A stretch of 33,427 nucleotides of DNA from Opitutia bacterium (GCA_009928955.1 SABN01000026.1:1-33427), one strand, 5' to 3'; shown: positions 1-7,399, counted from the stretch's first letter. Notes: generated by a model not told the origin, from the letters alone. A program made the numbers and translations.

Positions 1-2
1 AT

Positions 3-405
3 CCCAACACGGCGCTGCAGATCATCCCGCCGTTCTCCCTGTGGTGGATCGCCATGCTTCACGACTACGCCCTGCGGCACGATGAGCCGGAGCTGGTCCG
101 CGCCATGCTGCCCGCCGTCCGGCAGGTGCTCGCCACGTTCGCCGCCACGGCGCGCCCCGGTTCGGAACTGGTCACCGGGCCGGTTGGCTGGAACTTCTAC
201 GATTGGGTGGAGGGCTGGCCCGCGGGTGTCCCGCCCACCCAGAAAGATTGGACGTGGGGGCATCTGCCCGAAGTGGAGGATTGCGGCGCGCCGCCCAGCC
301 CCGACGCCGTCCCGGCCGGGCTCATGAACCAGCACTACGCCATGACTTTGAAAATGGCCGCCGAGCTGGAGGGTTATGTCGGGGTACTGGAGAACGCCGC
401 GCGGT
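3..405 (+). pseudogene. C-terminal-side fragment of an alpha-L-rhamnosidase-like (GH78-type six-hairpin) glycosidase, truncated at the window edge and apparently cut off at about 385-405
   Basis: Frame 3 reads PNTALQIIPPFSLWWIAMLHDYALRHDEPELVRAMLPAVRQVLATFAA...GPVGWNFYDWVEGWPAGVPP...AGLMNQHYAMTLKMAAELEGYVGVLENAARF, typical of GH78-type catalytic domains. After about 405 the frame is antisense to the adenosine deaminase and family resemblance stops. Confidence 0.6.
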
Positions 406-1342
406 TCATCGCGGCGAAATCCGCCTCCGTCAGGCCATGGAGCTGCGCAAGCATCCGGTACTCGTGGTTGAGGTCGTAATCGAACACCCCCGGATCGTCG
501 GCATTGATGCAGACCTTCACGCCCGCCGCCCGGATCCGATTGATCGGATAGGCCGCCGGCGCGGCAATGGACTTCGTCAAGATGTTGCTCGTGGGGCACA
601 GCTCCAAGAGGACGCCGCGCCGCGCCACTTCTTCCATGAGGGCGGGATCCTTGTGGATCTGGACCCCATGGCCGATGCGCTCCGCGCCCAAGTCATCCAA
701 GGCGCTCAAGATCGACTGGCTGGACGTCGGAATGAGGGATTCGCCCGCATGCACCGTCAGATGCAGCCCGGCGCTCCGGGCCTTCCGGAACAGGCCGGCA
801 AACGGCTTGCCGTCGAAATTCGCCTCGTCGTTGGCCAGATCCATGCCAATGACCGTATCCTTGTTCTCGATGAAGAAATCCGTCACGCGCGTCGCCGTCC
901 GGAGATCCCACTCGCGGCCCAGGATGCCGATCAGCCCCACGGCCATCGGACAGGACTTCACGGCCTGCTGAATCCCCTGCAGGATGGCCGCATGGATCTG
1001 GTCGAAGCCCAGGTGCTTCCGCGCCCCCTGGATGAAAACGGGGGAATAGCGCAGCTCCAGCACCCGCACCCCCTCGGCATAGGCGTCTTGGCAGGCCTCG
1101 CAGGCCATGCGCTGGATGCGCGCTTCGCTGGACAAAACTTGATGGATCAGCCCGAATTTCTCGAGGAACACCTTCAAGCCGTCCACGGGCTTGTCGATCA
1201 GGATGAAATCCTTGAATTGCGCTTCCGGGCTCGACGCCGGCAGCAACCGGTCCGCCACCACCCACTCTTTCATCGTGCCATAGCGGAGGGCGCCTTCGAG
1301 GTGACGGTGCAGTTCAACCTTGGGAATCGCGTTCACGTTCAT
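374..1342 (-). CDS. add: Adenosine deaminase (Add family), apparently missing the usual C-terminal tail
   Basis: 322 aa with VELHRHLEGALR, HAGES, GHGVQI, LCPTSN and NADDPGVF metal-binding and active-site motifs. Ends abruptly after LTEADFAAMNRAAF-SSTPT. Confidence 0.9.
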   Translation of the reverse strand: MNVNAIPKVELHRHLEGALRYGTMKEWVVADRLLPASSPEAQFKDFILIDKPVDGLKVFLEKFGLIHQVLSSEARIQRMACEACQDAYAEGVRVLELRYSPVFIQGARKHLGFDQIHAAILQGIQQAVKSCPMAVGLIGILGREWDLRTATRVTDFFIENKDTVIGMDLANDEANFDGKPFAGLFRKARSAGLHLTVHAGESLIPTSSQSILSALDDLGAERIGHGVQIHKDPALMEEVARRGVLLELCPTSNILTKSIAAPAAYPINRIRAAGVKVCINADDPGVFDYDLNHEYRMLAQLHGLTEADFAAMNRAAFSSTPT

Positions 1343-1566
1343 GGAACCGGTGTGTAGGCGAACCGGCCGGCCTTGTCAAAACCATAAGAACCGAGCCGCT
1401 TGCCGCAGACCCCGCAGTAAGGGTTGGACGGCTCGCCGAGCAGTCCGGCCCGCTCGCTCGACGACCAACCATTAACCACCAACGATCCACCGCACCCTCC
1501 GGGCGCTGCCCCCCTCCCGGCTTGCCAATCGCCGGAATAACCATCACCCTTCCGGATCAGAAACAA
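1339..1566 (-). CDS. Short putative zinc-ribbon-like peptide or remnant upstream of add
   Basis: 75 aa ORF ending NPYCGVCGKRLGSYGFDKAGRFAYTPVP; CxxC motif. Its TGA overlaps the add ATG (ATGA arrangement). The N-terminal part looks low-complexity or non-native. Confidence 0.3.
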   Translation of the reverse strand: MFLIRKGDGYSGDWQAGRGAAPGGCGGSLVVNGWSSSERAGLLGEPSNPYCGVCGKRLGSYGFDKAGRFAYTPVP

Positions 1567-1611
1567 AAGGGACCCCGCATCCGATCCGCCGTGAATTCAA
1601 AACATCATTTC

Positions 1612-1643
1612 ATAGGACTGACCCCTTTACTGACCCCTTTACG
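1612..1643. repeat. Left inverted copy of a GGGGTCAG-type element flanking the cassette
   Basis: ATAGGACTGACCCCTTTACTGACCCCTTTACG: two tandem CTGACCCCTTTA units, inverted relative to the copies at 4050-4094 and 4234-4271. Confidence 0.7.
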
Positions 1644-1729
1644 AATTTTTAATGATGGACGATTATCTCGAAATATGGCAATGTTTTATTAGGCAAACGA
1701 AGATCATTAATCAGAAGGGGCAGGTGTCT

Positions 1730-2350
1730 ATGTTAGACAGCTTTTTAACCGGAAACAATGCGCAGCAGGAGCTCGACGTATTTCATAATATCGTGTCAGG
1801 GTTGACGGGATTTGACATCGACACCCAGACTCGAATTCTTCAATCCGCAATTACCTTTTTGAAATTAGGCAGGATTTCCTTAATCGGATCGGCGGAATTC
1901 TCTGCGCGCGAGGCCTCTAATTCAGTGCCATTGTCCGCACACAGTATTGTAGACACCTCAACCGTCGAACCAAAGCAGTTCATGATTGAAAAGGCACCTC
2001 ATACAGACATTGAAAGAGTTGCGTGCCTTGCATATTATCTAACTCATTATAGAGAAACACCCAACTTCACGACGTTAGAAATAAGTAAAACAAACACCGA
2101 AGCAGCTCAACCCAAGTTCGCGAATGCCGCTCAAGCCGTTAAAAACGCAACGTACCGCGGGTTCCTTGTCCCGAGCATTGGGGGGAAAAAACAACTTGGA
2201 GCGACAGGTGAACAGTTTGTACAGGCACTCCCAGATCGCGATGCCGCTAAGCAAGTGCTGATTCGCTTGCGCGTTAGAAAACAGCGAAAGGGGGGAGGTA
2301 AAATAAAGAATGAAGGTGCTGCGCATTCGGCCAATAAATCGGAGAAATAA
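1730..2350 (+). CDS. Uncharacterised protein, first gene of the ParA/RelA-like cassette; possible helical or winged-helix-like C-terminal region
   Basis: Open frame 1652-2350. ATG at 1730 is preceded by AGAAGGGGCAGG (SD-like), so MLDSFLTGNNAQQELDVF... is a plausible start; 1652 is the alternative. The C-terminal block IERVACLAYYLTHYRETPNFTTLEISKTNTEAAQPKFANAAQAVKNATYRGFLVP...LGATGEQFVQALPDRDAAK looks like a folded domain. Confidence 0.75.
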   Translation: MLDSFLTGNNAQQELDVFHNIVSGLTGFDIDTQTRILQSAITFLKLGRISLIGSAEFSAREASNSVPLSAHSIVDTSTVEPKQFMIEKAPHTDIERVACLAYYLTHYRETPNFTTLEISKTNTEAAQPKFANAAQAVKNATYRGFLVPSIGGKKQLGATGEQFVQALPDRDAAKQVLIRLRVRKQRKGGGKIKNEGAAHSANKSEK

Positions 2351-2352
2351 TA

Positions 2353-3339
2353 ATGCCTCTTGCGGCAAAGCGCCTCTGCATTTTCAACCACAAGGGGGGG
2401 GTTGGGAAGACCACTCTTACTGTTAATATTGCTGCCGCGCTTGCGGAATTGGGGAAAACGGTTCTGCTTATAGATTCTGACCCTCAGTGCAATCTTACCT
2501 CTTACCTTATCGAGGACTCGGTTGTAAACGACCTCTTGGAGAAATCAGATTCAGCAACTGGCGAAACAATATGGTCTGCCCTGAAACCCATAGTTGAGGC
2601 GCGGGGACAAATTCGTAAAATCCCACACCTAGAGACATCTATTCGTGGAGTATTTCTCATTCCTGGCGATATCCGCCTTTCAGAATATGAAGTTGAACTG
2701 AACGACTATTGGTCTGCTTGTTTCCAACGAAAAGTCAGAGGTTTTGATGGATCGGCCTCGTTAAGCACACTGGCGAGCATGTATGCCCGCGAAATCCGAG
2801 CGGATTATATATTTTATGATACTGGACCTAATATAGGACCCCTGAATCGCGTTATTTTACTTGATTGTGATTACTTCATTATTCCTGGAGCCTGTGATTT
2901 ATTTTCTGTTAGGGCGCTGCGCACCCTTGGGCTGACTCTAGCAAAATGGATTCGGGACTGGGCGGCAGTTTCAGTCTTGGCTCCCGACGGGGGGCAAATA
3001 CTTAAAGGCATGCCCCGTTTTCTAGGTTACATTCCTCAAGGTTTCCGCGTGTATGGTCACGGAATGGCGCGACGCGCCTCTGTTTACAAGTCACGCTTCG
3101 AAAAAGAACTAAGGGGCAATATTATTGCCTCGCTGCGGGCGATTGACCCCTCTCTCGCGGAACCACTCCTTCCCGACTCAAAAATTGGCGAAGTTAAAGA
3201 TTTTGCGGCTCTCGTTCAGGCGGGTCAAATGCAGGGTGTCCCATTGTGGAAAACCACTGACACTCAACAGTATCAACGGGACCAGGCGTTCACATCTTTC
3301 ATTGAGATTGCCGAGAACATCATTGCCAAAGCCACATGA
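2353..3339 (+). CDS. ParA/Soj-like P-loop ATPase
   Basis: Deviant Walker A FNHKGGVGKTTLTVNIAAALAELGKTVLLIDSDPQCNLTSYL; second motif DYIFYDTGPNIGPLNRVILLDCDYFIIPGACD. Confidence 0.9.
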   Translation: MPLAAKRLCIFNHKGGVGKTTLTVNIAAALAELGKTVLLIDSDPQCNLTSYLIEDSVVNDLLEKSDSATGETIWSALKPIVEARGQIRKIPHLETSIRGVFLIPGDIRLSEYEVELNDYWSACFQRKVRGFDGSASLSTLASMYAREIRADYIFYDTGPNIGPLNRVILLDCDYFIIPGACDLFSVRALRTLGLTLAKWIRDWAAVSVLAPDGGQILKGMPRFLGYIPQGFRVYGHGMARRASVYKSRFEKELRGNIIASLRAIDPSLAEPLLPDSKIGEVKDFAALVQAGQMQGVPLWKTTDTQQYQRDQAFTSFIEIAENIIAKAT

Positions 3340-4061
3340 GAAAACCCCGCAACAATGGAGAAGCCAAGACCGGGCTTAAGACGGCGATAGCGGAAATTGT
3401 GTCTAAATACGAAACACAGCGTTCAGAATTCGAAATGCTGGCTCAAACACTCCTCGCGAATCTCACTGAATTCCCACCCCTTAAGCCACTAATCCACTCT
3501 GCTAAATACCGCACAAAAGCCCCTGATCACCTTGTGGACAAGCTCTGGCGCATGTTCAACGCCGCAGAAAAAGCCAATAAATCCTTAGTTATTACCCCGA
3601 GCAACTTTTACCGAAAAGTTGAGGACCTCGCAGGAGTTCGCCTCCTCCATCTGCACACAAAGCAGATGGCCGATATTCATCCGCTCATTGTAAGCCTCCT
3701 TAACGAGCACAGGTACAGATTGATTGGAAGGCCTATTGCATATACATGGGACATCGAAAATCAGGCGTTCTTTTCGGGCATTGGTTTTAAAACACGACTT
3801 CGTCCCTCAATGTATACTAGCGTCCATTACATTGTAATGGCAAATCGACGGACCGAAATGCGGTGTGAGTTGCAGGTTCGCACCCTGATGGAGGAAGTAT
3901 GGGGCGAGGTTTCCCACACCATAAACTACCCTCATGAAACCAATATTCTGTGCTGTCGAGAGCAACTTAGGGTATTAGCACGCTCTGCATCGGCATGTAC
4001 ACGGCTTGTTGATTCAATCTTTTCCTCGCACTTAGATCATAAAAAAGAGAAAGGGGTCTGA
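3336..4061 (+). CDS. RelA/SpoT-domain nucleotidyltransferase-like protein (small alarmone synthetase or toxSAS-like)
   Basis: KYRTKAPDHLVDKLWRMF, DLAGVRLL, YTSVHYIV and CELQVRTLMEEVWGEVSHTINY match the order of RelA/SpoT synthetase-fold motifs. No HD hydrolase motif seen. ATG overlaps the parA-like stop (ATGA). Confidence 0.85.
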   Translation: MRKPRNNGEAKTGLKTAIAEIVSKYETQRSEFEMLAQTLLANLTEFPPLKPLIHSAKYRTKAPDHLVDKLWRMFNAAEKANKSLVITPSNFYRKVEDLAGVRLLHLHTKQMADIHPLIVSLLNEHRYRLIGRPIAYTWDIENQAFFSGIGFKTRLRPSMYTSVHYIVMANRRTEMRCELQVRTLMEEVWGEVSHTINYPHETNILCCREQLRVLARSASACTRLVDSIFSSHLDHKKEKGV

Positions 4062-4094
4062 AAAGTCGGAGAAGGGGTCAGGAGAAGGGGTCAG
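4050..4094. repeat. Cluster of AAGGGGTC(A/T)G units at the right of the cassette
   Basis: GAAAGGGGTCTGAAAAGTCGGAGAAGGGGTCAGGAGAAGGGGTCAG: three units in about 45 bp, opposite orientation to the left cluster. The first unit contains the stop codon of the RelA/SpoT-like CDS. Confidence 0.7.
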
Positions 4095-4151
4095 TTTCAT
4101 AAATTAATATTTCTGAAACGCTCTGCGGCTTGGTGTTTCAGCTCCAAATGG

Positions 4152-4376
4152 CCCCATTTTTCCCCGCGGACCAAGATCCCGCCCTTCGAATCCCGTCCGG
4201 CGCCAATTTTCCGAAAATTTCGCGTAAAATCCCGGAAAGGGGTCAGGAAAGGGGAAAGCGGTCAGTCCTATAATCTATAATTTTTGTCCCTCGCCCCCCC
4301 CATTTCCCCGCAGACAACCTCCCCGCCCTTCGAATCCCGTCCGGCGCCATTTTTCCGGCAATTTTGCGCTAAAAAT
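4152..4376. repeat. Imperfect tandem duplication of a noncoding unit (4152-4232 and 4300-4376)
   Basis: Both copies contain CCCCATTT..CCCCGC and CCCGCCCTTCGAATCCCGTCCGGCGCCA(A/T)TTTTCCG...TTTCGCG/TTTGCGC..TAAAA; each lies downstream of a GGTCAG element. Confidence 0.65.
4234..4271. repeat. Outer right copy of the GGGGTCAG-type element
   Basis: GGAAAGGGGTCAGGAAAGGGGAAAGCGGTCAGTCCTAT. Its reverse complement begins ATAGGACTGACC, matching the left copy at 1612. Confidence 0.7.
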
Positions 4377-5045
4377 CACGTTTTCGGGCCTCTCGGCCCC
4401 TCTCAGCGGTCCATGCCTCCGGCTTGGTAAACTCTGTGGCAAAATCGTTCGAATTTTTCGTGTTTTTCGTGCATTTCGTAGTTTCGGCCTCTCCTGGCCC
4501 ATAAAATCGGCATTTTGGGCTGATTTTTGCGGTTTTTGGCCTCAAGGACTCGACTAAAAGCCCTGAGCGTTGTCCGGCCGAATCGGAATCCGATCCGAAG
4601 AATTCCTCTCGCAAAGAGCGCCAAGCTTGCCACGCCAACGGCATGGTTCGCCAAGAGGCATCGGGCATCGCAAGGGCTTCTTTGCGCTCTCCGCGTCCTT
4701 GGCGAGAAAATGGACCGGGACGGGGTCTTGGGGACTTTAATTTTCTCGATGATCCGAAATTTCGCGCTAAAAATCCCGTTTTCAAGCTCTCGGCCCCCTC
4801 TTGGCGGCCCATGCCTCCGGCTTGGTAAACTCTGCGGCAAAATCGGTCTCAAATTGGCCCCAAAATCGGCGATTTTCGCCTCCTGCGGCATCCAACAGCA
4901 TCGGGAACTCACGGCCCCGATCGGGTGAACTTCTTGGCGACTTTGGCGAAAAAACGCCTGGATTTTCGTGTTTTTCGTGCATTTCGTAGTTTAGGACCTC
5001 TCCTGGCCCGAAAATCGGCATTTTTGGCCTGTTTTTTCGTTTTTT
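4369..5045. repeat. Interleaved noncoding repeat families: A (4369-4445 and 4769-4845) and B (4456-4525 and 4964-5045)
   Basis: A: TAAAAATC(A/C)CGTTTTC...CTCTCGGCCCC...ATGCCTCCGGCTTGGTAAACTCTG(T/C)GGCAAAATCG. B: TTTCGTGTTTTTCGTGCATTTCGTAGTTT(C/A)GG..CTCTCCTGGCCC..AAAATCGGCATTTT. Confidence 0.75.
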
Positions 5046-5101
5046 AGTCTGTTTTCGGCTTTTGGACGCCCCGAAGACTCCGTCGGGGTCATTTCCCGCG
5101 C

Positions 5102-5141
5102 CTGCCGGGTCATCGCCCCGGCCTACAGCAGATCCCGGCAG
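5102..5141. repeat. Inverted repeat / nested hairpin
   Basis: CTGCCGGG (5102-5109) pairs exactly with CCCGGCAG (5134-5141). Nested GCCGGG-TCATCG-CCCCGGC lies inside. Confidence 0.55.
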
Positions 5142-5250
5142 TTCTATCCCCCACCCTCTGTTTCCTCTGCGTCCTCTGTGGCAAAAAAACGCTTTTCGGC
5201 TGTTTCCGGGCTTGATTTTCGCGGCAAACCCCCTATAAATGGCCGGCCTT

Positions 5251-6315
5251 ATGAAAAAATCCTATTCCATCGCATTGATTCCCGGCGACGGGACCGGCCC
5301 CGAAGTCACCCGCGAGGCCGTCAAGGTCTTGGAGGTCGCTTCCCAGAAGTTCGGTTTCAAGCTCAACTACACGAATTACGATGTCGGCGGCGAGCGCTAC
5401 CTCAAGACCGGTGAAACGCTTCCGGACTCGGCCATCGAAGAGCTTCGCAAGCACCACTCGATTTTCCTGGGCGCCATCGGCCATCCCGACGTCAAACCGG
5501 GCATCCTCGAGGTCGGCATCCTGCTCAAGGCCCGCTTTGCGCTGGACCAGTACATCAACCTGCGCCCCGTGAAGCTCTACCGCACCGAGGACTGCCCCCT
5601 CAAGGGCAAGGAGCCCAAGGACGTCGATTTCGTCGTGATCCGCGAAAACACCGGCGGCATCTATACCGGCGTCGGCGGCGTCGTGCAGAAGGGCACGGAC
5701 ATGGAAATCGCGACGCAGGTCATGGTCTACGGCCGGCCCGTCGTCGACCGCTGCATGAAGTACGCCTACGAATACACCCGCCGGCGCAACAAGAAGAACA
5801 TGCTCACGCTCGTCCACAAGTGCAACGTCCTGACCCATTGCGGCGACCTGTGGGTCCGCGCGCACAAGGAGATGGGCGACCGCGACTATCCCGAGATCAA
5901 GCAGGACTACAACCACGTGGACGCCTGCACGATGTGGTTCGTGAAGCAGCCCGAGTGGTACGACGTCATCGTGACGGAAAACCTGTTCGGCGACATCATC
6001 ACCGACATCGCGGCGATCATCCAGGGCGGCCTGGGCGTCGCCGCGGGCGGCAACATCAATCCCGAAGGCGTCTCGATGTTCGAGCCCATGGGCGGCAGCG
6101 CCCCGAAGTACACCGGCAAGAACGTCATCAACCCCATCGCGGCCATCGCGGCAGCGGGCATGATGCTGGACACCCTCGGCGAAACCGAAGCGGCCATCGC
6201 CATCGACAAGGCCGTCACCGGCACGCTCAACGGCGGCAAGATCCAGTCCCTCGCCGCCGGGCGCATGGGTATGGGCACCACCCAGGTCGGCGATTTGATC
6301 GCCTCCGCCGTGTAG
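5251..6315 (+). CDS. leuB: Isocitrate/isopropylmalate dehydrogenase family protein (3-isopropylmalate dehydrogenase-like)
   Basis: IPGDGTGPEV, GAIGHPDVKPG, LRPVKLY, VVIRENTGGIYTG, HKCNVLTHCGDLW, VTENLFGDIITDIAA, GSAPKYTGKNVINPIA. In-frame ATGs at 5239 and 5251; MKKSYSIALIPGDG favours 5251. Confidence 0.85.
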   Translation: MKKSYSIALIPGDGTGPEVTREAVKVLEVASQKFGFKLNYTNYDVGGERYLKTGETLPDSAIEELRKHHSIFLGAIGHPDVKPGILEVGILLKARFALDQYINLRPVKLYRTEDCPLKGKEPKDVDFVVIRENTGGIYTGVGGVVQKGTDMEIATQVMVYGRPVVDRCMKYAYEYTRRRNKKNMLTLVHKCNVLTHCGDLWVRAHKEMGDRDYPEIKQDYNHVDACTMWFVKQPEWYDVIVTENLFGDIITDIAAIIQGGLGVAAGGNINPEGVSMFEPMGGSAPKYTGKNVINPIAAIAAAGMMLDTLGETEAAIAIDKAVTGTLNGGKIQSLAAGRMGMGTTQVGDLIASAV

Positions 6316-6379
6316 CCGTCGATTTGACAAGACATCCACCCGGGGTAGATTCACCGCCCCTACACAGGAGAACAGCACA

Positions 6380-7399
6380 ATGAAGAAATACAATGTTTGC
6401 ATGGTCGGCATCGGCGCGGTCGGGACGGAAATCGTCCGCCTGCTCCGCAAGCGCAACTTCCCCATGGCCAAGTTGACGGCGTTCGCGACTCGCGAGCGCA
6501 CCGAAATGATCGACGGCCTGCCCCTCGACGTGAAGGTCGCCACGGGCGGCGAGTCCTTCAAGGGCTACGATTTCGCCTTCTTCGCGGGGACCGAGGGCGC
6601 CAAGGGCGCCTCGAAGACCCTTGGATGGGCCGCAGCCGAAGCCGGCTGCGTCGTCGTGGACAACGGCGACGACTTCCGCATGGATCCGCGCGTGCCCCTG
6701 TGCATCCCGGAAATCAACGCGGACGCCTTGAAGGGCCACTCGAACTTCATCGCGAACCCGAATTGCTCGACCGCCATCGCGCTGGTGCCGCTCTACGCGC
6801 TGCACCGCGAGGCCAAAATCAAGCGCATCGTCTGCTGCACCTACCAAGCCGTCTCCGGCTCGGGCAGCGCCGCCATCCGCGAACTCGAAACCCAAACCCG
6901 CGCCTGGGCCGAGGGCAAACCCTTGACCCACGAGGTCTATCCCGCGCAGATCGCCTTCAACGTCATCGCGCAGATCGGTTCCGAGGCCAAGGACATGCCC
7001 GGCTACACGAGCGAAGAGGCCAAACTCGGTCGCGAAACCCGCAAGATCATCGGCGACGACTCCATCCAGGCGGTCTCCACCTGCGTGCGCGTCCCCGTCT
7101 TCAACGGCCACAGCGAGGCGCTCCACGTCGAATTCCACCACCCGATCACCCCCGAGCGCGCCACGGAAATCCTCTCAAATTTCCCCGGCGTGCAAGTCGT
7201 GGACGACCTGGCCAAGTCCCGCTTCCCGATGCCCATCGAGGCCTCGGGCATCTACGACACGCTGGTCGGCCGCATCCGCAAAGACCCCACGGTCCCCAAC
7301 GGCCTCTCGCTGTTCGTCTCCGGCGACAACATCTGGAAGGGCGCCGCCCAGAACGCCATCCAGATCGCCGAAAAGATGATCGAGATGGGCCTCAAGTAA
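6380..7399 (+). CDS. asd: Aspartate-semialdehyde dehydrogenase
   Basis: VGIGAVGTEIVRLLRKRNFP, FIANPNCSTAIALVPLYAL, CCTYQAVSGSGSAAIRELE, RVPVFNGHSEALHVEF; AGGAG upstream. Confidence 0.9.
   Translation: MKKYNVCMVGIGAVGTEIVRLLRKRNFPMAKLTAFATRERTEMIDGLPLDVKVATGGESFKGYDFAFFAGTEGAKGASKTLGWAAAEAGCVVVDNGDDFRMDPRVPLCIPEINADALKGHSNFIANPNCSTAIALVPLYALHREAKIKRIVCCTYQAVSGSGSAAIRELETQTRAWAEGKPLTHEVYPAQIAFNVIAQIGSEAKDMPGYTSEEAKLGRETRKIIGDDSIQAVSTCVRVPVFNGHSEALHVEFHHPITPERATEILSNFPGVQVVDDLAKSRFPMPIEASGIYDTLVGRIRKDPTVPNGLSLFVSGDNIWKGAAQNAIQIAEKMIEMGLK

Noticed and set aside
203-1357. 384-aa plus-strand ORF
   Set aside because: Antisense to adenosine deaminase; the translation is low complexity without domain motifs.
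2353-3339. Plasmid partition locus
   Set aside because: A ParA-like ATPase is present but no ParB gene, parS-like repeats or replication genes were seen; the neighbour is a RelA/SpoT-fold protein.
4178-4205. Possible tRNA gene (TTCGAATCCCGTCCGGCGCCA)
   Set aside because: No matching 5' half, anticodon arm or paired T-stem. Kept only as a tRNA-end-like string within a duplicated unit.
4275-5021. Several 60-170 aa ORFs in both strands of the repeat-rich region
   Set aside because: They are composed of the A and B repeat families and show no recognisable domain or convincing ribosome-binding site.
5233-6561. 442-aa minus ORF over leuB
   Set aside because: Antisense shadow of a recognisable dehydrogenase.
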